NCBI GenBank assembly: GCA_023376005.1 | Contig: CM042145.1 | Span: forward strand, 64,021,457 to 64,085,456 | DNA from: Doryteuthis pealeii | Lineage: Eukaryota > Mollusca > Cephalopoda > Myopsida > Loliginidae | Length of the DNA stretch: 64,000 bases | Reading direction: 5' to 3' | Part shown: positions 58,297 through 64,000 of the stretch, in pieces | How the letters are laid out: each line of letters starts with the position of its first letter | How positions within the stretch are numbered: the first letter of the stretch is position 1 | Translations under genes and position numbers: made by a program | The notes under the pieces: generated by a model | What the model was told of the DNA's origin: nothing | What the model saw: the letters and a program-made list of their open reading frames with translations, nothing else | Database searches by the model: none

Positions 58297-58498
58297 AAAC
58301 TCTTCTTCTTTGAACTTCTTTGAATTTCTTTGAAGTAGATCTTCTCCATGTCATCTCATGTGCAATTTCTTTAGTTTGTTGCTTGAAGTATCCAAACAGT
58401 TGTTTTTCTTCCCCTTTTTGTTTCCTGGGTTTTTTGATTGTTGTTTTTCTGTTTGTCCATAAGTTATTTCTGTTTATATTACTTTTACTCTCTGCCAA
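58297..58498 (-). pseudogene. LINE-B fragment, part 1
   Basis: A 67-codon - strand frame includes EKQLFGYFKQQTKEIAHEMT, matching the QTKEIAH(E/D)-TW block that precedes the C-x2-C region in this LINE class. The rest is K/R-rich. Same orientation as parts 2 and 3. Confidence 0.7.
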
Positions 58499-58696
58499 AA
58501 ATAAAAGTCACATACTGAAAAGAATCTAAATTCGTTCTAATTTCTTTCAAAATCTTCATCTTGTGTCTCATCGCAGCATCAAAATTATTTCTTTAAAAAT
58601 TCATCTGATTAATGAGATTGAAAATTTTACATTTTCAGTTTTTATTTCTAAAATTTGAAAATATCTAATTTTTTAAGTTATTTATCTCAGATAAAA

Positions 58697-59292
58697 TGTT
58701 GGTTGGTTTGGTTTGGTTTGTTTTGTTTTACGGCATATCAACCTCAGTGGGTCATTTAATACCGATAAAGTTTTGAAATAAATCAATTCTTAATGGATAA
58801 TACAATTTTTTTATAAACACATTTTTCTATTTAACCCATAGATGGGACCCTAACAGGTACTACCACGCCGGGTCATAGTGGACCATGGAGCAATGGTGAT
58901 GAATGGGGTGCTCCACATTCCTCAAACCTCCAAAACTGGAACCTCACCATCAGATAGAGTTTAACGTCATTCCCAGGACATGTAGACCCCCTGCCACCGC
59001 CTTCTAGCACCCATATGATAAAAAGGGGTTGGGGCTTGCCATAAGGGCAATAGGTTTGGGGCAATCATATAGGTGCTAGGGCTTGACGTGACCAGCCGAT
59101 TGATCGGAGGTGGCTTCTCCGACCGCCCGTCTAGCCCAAGATAGGGCCAAAGTGGAGTATTGCATGTCATGAACTGCTCATCCACCTGGGCCCCATCCTT
59201 AAGCATCACGGGTCGCCACCCACGGCCAACAGGTGGCTCCATTGCAGAGGTGCAGTCGGTGCATTCTAACGCCCCAGCCGACAGGGCGGTAA
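58697..59292 (+). repeat. E3 repeat, young full-length copy
   Basis: Begins with a TTGGTTTGGTTTGG run and ends CCGACAGGGCGG. Slightly shortened near 59,236 in the CTCTGCAGAGG region. Confidence 0.87.
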
Positions 59293-59344
59293 AATGTTGG
59301 ATAAGAAATGATTTTGAATGAAAAAATAATCTAACCTTTTTAAA

Positions 59345-59660
59345 TAATTACGTATACCAGAGTGGACATGGGAGTAATGAGAATAAAGAGGTAGTCCACA
59401 CTCCGCAGATCTCCAGAATTAGAACCTGACCACTAGATGCAGTTCAACGTCATACCCAAGACACTAAGACTCTCAGCCACCGCCTTCTAGCACATATATG
59501 ATAAAAAAGTGATGAGGGTTTGCCATAAGAGCTATAGGGTCGGGACAATCATATAGATGCTAGGGATTGACGTGAACAGTCGATTTATCGGAGGAGGTCT
59601 CTCCAACCACCTGTCTAGCAAAAGTAAAGGTCAAAGTTGAATGTTGCATAGCATGGCAAA
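59345..59660 (+). repeat. E3 repeat, old diverged fragment
   Basis: Retains CACCGCCTTCTAGCAC, ATATGATAAAAAAG, AATCATATAGATGCTAGG and CGATTTATCGGAGGAGG at reduced similarity. Adjacent to a young copy in the same orientation. Confidence 0.75.
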
Positions 59661-60360
59661 TGATCTGACTTCTACTGTTACATAATTATAATAACCTAAT
59701 ATTTATGGCAATAGTGTAGAAATCAAAATGGCCGCTATAAGCTACAGCTTCCGAATACCGTGAGAACCGGTAGAGAGGACTCTCTCTTCCAGTTTAGATA
59801 GTAAGTAAGTTTCAGTCAGTTAGCAAGTAGGAGCCGAGCTCGTAGGATGTAAGTCTCAACTGCGCAGATGTCTGGGTTGGGGATTGAAAATAAAGTAACA
59901 TAAAAGTAAATCGAAGTCTTGTGTTTATTATCTAAAAACTAACAATGACACAGGGCTTCTGATAACGAGAAATCCCTAACAGAAAACCAGACCCGAAGTC
60001 CCCAAGAAAGTCCAGACCTTAGAAGAGACCAGACGCCAGAAGAAAAGACGACTAGAAGTAAGAAGTAAGAAAGGGTATACAACACTACTCAACAAACAAA
60101 GCAAAGAGCATTAAAGAAAACCAGAAGATATTCGTCAAAAATCTCCATTGCTATTTAGATAATTAGGTTTCAAAATCGAAAGGACCCATTTAAAAGTGTC
60201 CTCGTGGCCCGTTGGTTATATTGCTAGCATATCACCCCGTTTATTCGGCTTTGAAGGATGTCAGGTCTAAGTTATTCATTTTATCTTATTCAGATCATTT
60301 CAGCGTGACACTTCTGGGTGAACAGATGAACAAATTTAGTTAAAATGGCTTTTATAGATA
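59661..60360 (+). other. LTR-like stretch, unclassified
   Basis: TGTTACATAATTATAATAAC (59,677) opens a stretch with a CTCTCTCTTCC pyrimidine run, an AATAAA signal at 59,889 and a TTGTGTTTATTATC region. No matching second LTR, clear primer-binding site or TG...CA boundary pair found, so only tentative. Confidence 0.25.
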
Positions 60361-60367
60361 TATAGAT

Positions 60368-60615
60368 TATAATTTCACTCCTTGTGAGTTTTTCACACCA
60401 GCGTTAGCTGATGGTCTTTCACTGGAGTCTGGGTGACAACAAGTCTCCTCAGGTCTCCAGGACTCTTCTGAGTATTCTATCCGATTGCAACAATGCAGTA
60501 GTCTGGATGGTCTCAATTCTTCCTCTGATTTCCAGACCCTCCAATATTTTTTTCCAATCTTTTTGGGACCGTTCCAAGTGCACCTACAATTGGTATCACT
60601 TTGACCCTCATATTA
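60368..60615 (-). pseudogene. LINE-B 3' end
   Basis: On -, MRVKVIPIVGALGTVPKRLE, then IETIQTTALLRSDRILRRVL-type residues across a frame change, then the stop and 3' sequence. This is the conserved carboxyl end of the same LINE class. Confidence 0.8.
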
Positions 60616-60701
60616 TTAGAATATCACTATTTGTAGAGCATTGACCTTTGCTTGAAGTTTTTTGAAGGTGCTATTTTAAATGTTAAATACAGGCTATAAC
60701 C

Positions 60702-61003
60702 ATAGAAATAGTGGAGGCACGTGGTATACTGGTTAGAGTCGTAGGAAATGGACTTGACGACGCATGTTCTAATCCTGGACAAGGTTGTTTGCATTTCTCA
60801 TAGCGCTAATCCACGCGAGAAAGGTATGCATCCAACTACTCTCCCTCCACCTATGGATAAATAGTAGGGCAGACTAGGTTCTTTAACTTTGGTTAGGCAA
60901 CCAATCTAGGAAAGGAAAACTGTGAATTCAAAGCTGTTAAATTCCGCTTAAGAAATTGACCTTGTGTCACATCCTGCTCCTCTGGAGGGGGTTGGTAAAT
61001 ATG
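60702..61003 (+). repeat. SINE-1, full-length head
   Basis: GAGGCACGTGGTATACTGGT, then TAGAGTCG (box A region), and CATGTTCTAATCCTGG (box B region). Body and GGGGGTTGGTAAATATG tail complete. Possible short duplication AGAAATAG at 60,704-60,711 and just after 61,005. Confidence 0.88.
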
Positions 61004-61112
61004 TATAAGAAATAGGCACTGCATAATCTTCAATTATAAATAGGATTCAGTTTGCCCATTTGCCAGTTGTTCATATTTGTACCTGTATCGCAAGAGAGAA
61101 TAACTGTTATAT

Positions 61113-61375
61113 AGCCGTATATATATTTACCAACCTTCTGAGCAGGATGCGACACAAGGTCAATTTCTTAATCGGAGTTCAATAGGTTTGAATTCAGAGT
61201 TTTCCTTCTCCTAGACTGGTTACCTAGCCATGGTTAAAGAGCCCAGACTGCCCTACTATTTACCCATAGCTGGAGGGAGAGTAGGATTCATACCTTTCCC
61301 AAGGGTATTAGCACTAAGTGAGATGCAATTACCACGTCCAGGAATTGAACTCGGGTCGACGAGTAGCCGTATATA
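61113..61375 (-). repeat. SINE-1, 5'-truncated, with exact 11-bp TSD
   Basis: AGCCGTATATA at 61,113-61,123 and 61,365-61,375 flanks the element. The head is lost at the box B region (GAACTCGGGTCGACGAG), typical of incomplete reverse transcription. Confidence 0.9.
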
Positions 61376-62415
61376 CTCTTCTGTCATACTCGGTATATAA
61401 TAGAGTGAGAGAGACAGTGAGATGTATTAGAGATAGGAACGGTTCTTACTTACTTCTTTCATTTCTGATTGTTGAATGATTTCTGCTAACTGTTTATTCT
61501 CCGTTTAATTCGTCGGCGGCCATTGTGTAGCGCGATGGTGAAGGTCCTGAGTTTTGCGAGGACTACTATAGAAAAGAGAGGAAGAAGAAATAAGAGTGAG
61601 TAAAGGTTTAAAAAAAGTGATGAACATAAAATGGTTTGTCGTGAATTTGACCGGGGCCTGACCCCCCGAATAGAGAATTGAAAGCCAACCCGAAGTTTCG
61701 GGTATTGACCGGAACCGGAAGTCACGTGGTCACGAAAAACGACGAAGAAAAATACCGGCTTCTTTTTGCTTTCCGAGGCCTAGGGGACGGACGGGCCTCT
61801 GGTCCCTAGTGTGGAAGTACAGTAATTTAACAGTGTCCTCTCTCTCTTTCTCTCTGCCTTTTCTTTTTCTCCGAAACAACCCGCGAGACGAGCCCGAAAA
61901 TAAAAGCTAAGCAGCTTGTGACGATATATTTCTCGCGTTGTACCTTTCTATCAACAAGACGACCGCCGGGTACCAATTATCTTTTTAGTGTCGTGAATTT
62001 GGAGGCACGTTGACAAGACCCGCTATACAACAGATATCGCTATTAGAACGTTACAATTGTTCTTTGGGCTGACTTCTATCTATGTTTGTGCTGAGTGTTG
62101 ATTTCTTTGTTTGTTCTTCTTATTCAACAAACTACTAGACTTGGTTTTACTTGATCAAGTTTTATTAGCTCATATTAATTATTCCACCGCGGAGATGAGA
62201 GTGCACCCCGGGAGAGACGACAATCACGTCCACTCTCCTTCAAAATCGGGTCGAATCTGAATAACTAAACTATATCGCGCACCTCTAAGAAGTCAAGGGT
62301 TATTAACAGTCACCGGTAATTTTCCATGGGGATTCATTGATTCTAAATCAACAGACCTTAATATAAATATTCTAGCTAAAGTTCTGTTCACAATTTATGA
62401 CTTTTTTTTATCAAG
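61376..62415 (+). other. GC- and CpG-richer stretch, LTR- or promoter-like
   Basis: Continues a unit interrupted by the SINE at 61,113. If joined, TGTTATATAGCC starts at about 61,106. Contains ATGGTGAAGG at about 61,532, TCACGTGGTCACG, an AATAAA near 61,900 and a TTTGGAGGCACGTTG block near 62,000 that could be primer-binding-site-like. No partner LTR in the window. No ORF recognised. Confidence 0.3.
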
Positions 62416-62419
62416 CTAG

Positions 62420-62632
62420 AGCGAGGGAGTCTATCCCCTTTTCTCTAATGCTAGACCAAGGAGATTGCTTTTGCATCTGAGGTGGAGCGCCGCACCTACC
62501 ATCAACTCTTTACTTCACCGCACAGATCCTTGTGCTATTCATACGCTGAGTTGTCGAGGGCCAGTATCGAACCAGGAATTTAGCGATTCCTAGGCAAGTG
62601 CTCTAACGACTGGGCAAAACCGTCCCTATTGT
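62420..62632 (-). repeat. SINE-2
   Basis: GGTGGAGCGCCGCACCTACC body and CCAGTATCGAACCAGG (box B region in reverse), head ending GACTGGGCAAAACCG. Matches 49,266-49,515 closely. Confidence 0.82.
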
Positions 62633-62737
62633 TCTCATACTGTTGTGGACTAGCCCGGCATACCTAGGGTAGAGAGTGAATGCGCTGGTCCAGGCTATTT
62701 ATACACGGCTGTCTGAGAGCAGCGAGGTAATTACTGA

Positions 62738-63254
62738 TACTGCAAGGATTACGGAACTATTACGCGAACCGTCAATCTCGAGGTTTCAGCCCTCTGTTGC
62801 GAGTTACTATATGTCTGGCGCACATGTAATTTGAATATACTAGTATACTGAATACATACATGCATATGATTGGGCCCATCAGCGGAAGTTGGAAAAATAA
62901 GAAGACCTACGTGAACAATGCGTCAGAAACGGGTGGATAACAAATGTATTTCCCATTGAAGTCGGATACCGTTGATTTATCACCAACTTAACCTCGGCAT
63001 GTTTGTCCAAACTTGGACCTTCTCCACCAGACAAGAGGAAATACTTAAAAAAGATTCAGGAGAAAGCTCTAACCGCATCAGCGTGGATATGGCAGTCCTA
63101 TATTATGACATCAAACCGACAAAGTCTGATGGTATCAGGAGATACTGCTGGGGCGCTCTGGGTTAGTGATAATGATGCTTCGGCCCCGAAACCATGCCTG
63201 AACTCAGAGTCATCATCTGATGAAGGCTTAGTTGGTTGCAATGCTACTGTGTAA
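62738..63254 (+). pseudogene. LINE-C carboxyl-terminal fragment
   Basis: First block TARITELLREPSISRFQ, SVASYYMSGAHV, then after a gap DLREQCVRNGWITNVFPIEV, G, and from 63,003 an 83-codon open frame: MSKLGPSPPDKRKYLKKIQE, KALTASAWIWQS, ending in an acidic SESSSDEGLVGC tail with a TAA stop at 63,252. The DLR-C---GW-T-VFPIEVG-RGF and S--LSKLG blocks resemble carboxyl ends of retroelement polyproteins in invertebrates. The RT itself is absent. Confidence 0.65.
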
Positions 63255-63470
63255 ATAGCAGTCATTGTATGAAGATTATTGGGTATTAGTTTATAACTAA
63301 AACTAGGTCTTTATAATGCATTAGTACATCCATAGATATACTAACACTGAACATGAAGACAATATAATTACTTTTGATTGCAATTGATGCTTTTAGTGAT
63401 GGAAGAAGAGAAATTATTTTTTAAACTTATTTTTACATTCAGAGCTGTAATTATTATGCAGGCACATCCT
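63255..63470. other. Spacer
   Basis: No feature seen. Confidence 0.5.
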
Positions 63471-63600
63471 TTCTTCTTTTCTTTCTTTTTTCCCTTTCTT
63501 CCTATCTTTTCCCTTTCTTTCTTTCTCTCTTTCTTTTTTCCTTTCTTTCTTCCTCTCTTTCTTTTTTTCGTTTCTATCTTTCTCCTAGCTTTGTTTACAT
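63471..63600 (+). repeat. (TTTC)n-like polypyrimidine tract
   Basis: Irregular TTTC/TTTCCC repeats. The phenylalanine-rich frame across it is a low-complexity artefact. Confidence 0.93.
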
Positions 63601-64000
63601 TATTTCATTATTATTTTTGTTAGCATTGTTACCTTTCGGTGCAAATTTATTACGGTCTGTAAAGATGAGTCGGATGTGGGTGGGGGTGCTTATTTTACGA
63701 CATTCCTTCGGCTGTAGTATATGTCACGTGGTCAGTTTAACGTAGTGGCCCATAGCCGTACGCATGAGCAGAGCCAAAATTAAGTCTCGGTCCTCGCGAC
63801 CAGTGTCACGAGGGCCAGGCGCACCTCGCCCACTTTTTTTCTTCGCCACATCCTATCCAGAGACAAGAACATCGCCGAAGGTGATAGACACACCCCAATC
63901 CCATTCTGAAGGCCGGGGAAGTGTGTGTGTGTGTGTGTGTGTAGCGGGGGAGGAGAAGGGGGCAATAGTAGATGCCATGATGAATTTCTGGATGTAGCGT
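63601..64000. other. Right-edge spacer with (GT)n
   Basis: (GT)n at 63,920-63,942. Overlapping short frames on both strands lack domains. No gene called. Confidence 0.55.

Larger units (their letters stand above)
37424..64000 (+). other. Segment D: longest and cleanest reading of the locus
   Basis: This is the longest continuous forward reading, and its repeat copies match each other best. From 56,030 to 64,000 it is the only copy in the window. It is used as the reference for all element coordinates. It carries one 10-base N gap near its left end. Confidence 0.85.

Noticed and set aside
38421..61375. SINE heads as tRNA genes
   Set aside because: Box A/B-like blocks are present, but bodies, tails, TSDs and copy number identify SINEs.
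59661..62415. A complete LTR retrotransposon bounded by the two LTR-like stretches
   Set aside because: The two stretches do not match each other, no gag/pol is between them, and no boundary duplication was found.
63378..63623. Phenylalanine-rich 81-codon ORF
   Set aside because: Runs through a TTTC-type tract.
63764..63997. 77-codon ORF at the right edge
   Set aside because: No domain, includes a (GT)n-derived CVCVCV run, and the opposite strand is equally open.

Overview
This window is non-coding, repeat-dense animal DNA. Dinucleotide microsatellites, tRNA-derived SINEs, several families of decayed LINE reverse transcriptases, short Helitron-like elements and AT-rich spacers dominate, and there are no operons, Shine-Dalgarno sites or long bacterial-style genes. 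The LINE and SINE mix suggests a lophotrochozoan, probably a mollusc and perhaps a cephalopod. That is an inference from memory of related repeats and could not be checked here.

The strongest large-scale feature is that the window is mostly one locus written several times in alternating orientation. Segment D (37,424-64,000, +) is the longest and cleanest reading. Segment A (1-4,493, +) repeats D 43,477-47,973. Segment B (4,494 to about 17,895) is the reverse complement of D 48,062 down to about 37,424, then continues about 2.8 kb past D's left edge. Segment C (about 17,896-37,423) is the reverse complement of D from about 56,030 down to 37,424. The copies differ mainly by scattered one-base indels, with C much noisier than A, B or D. 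Both head-to-head turns have unpaired spacers of about 80-90 bp, and a 10-N gap lies close to the second turn. This looks like fold-back or chimeric long-read data left in an assembly, rather than four true genomic copies. Only about 29 kb of the 64 kb appears to be distinct sequence.

Reading D left to right: AT-rich spacer, a SINE-1 copy with target-site duplication, layered old and young copies of an unclassified roughly 600-bp repeat (called E3 here), polypyrimidine and microsatellite spacer, more E3, a LINE 3' tail with an (ATC)n tract, and a roughly 1-kb non-repeat island holding two divergent candidate exons. Next come another E3, a (GA)n tract, SINE-1, and a rearranged LINE (LINE-A) whose endonuclease part is inverted and whose RT is split by a TIR-like insert. 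After that are four non-autonomous Helitron-like elements, SINE-2 copies, fragments of LINE-B and LINE-C, two more E3 copies, and two LTR-like or promoter-like stretches. The window ends with a LINE-C tail and simple sequence.

No intact protein-coding gene is established. The best host-gene candidate is the island at about 43,225-43,982, with a 46-codon open exon on + and a 48-codon ORF on - around a CCAAT and CRE-like core. Everything else is mobile-element sequence at various stages of decay. LINEs would have supplied the machinery for SINE mobilisation, and an unseen autonomous Helitron would have mobilised the Helitron-like elements. Element names (E3, SINE-1/2, LINE-A to D, H1-H4) are local labels. 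Boundaries are read by eye and most are good to about 5-30 bp.
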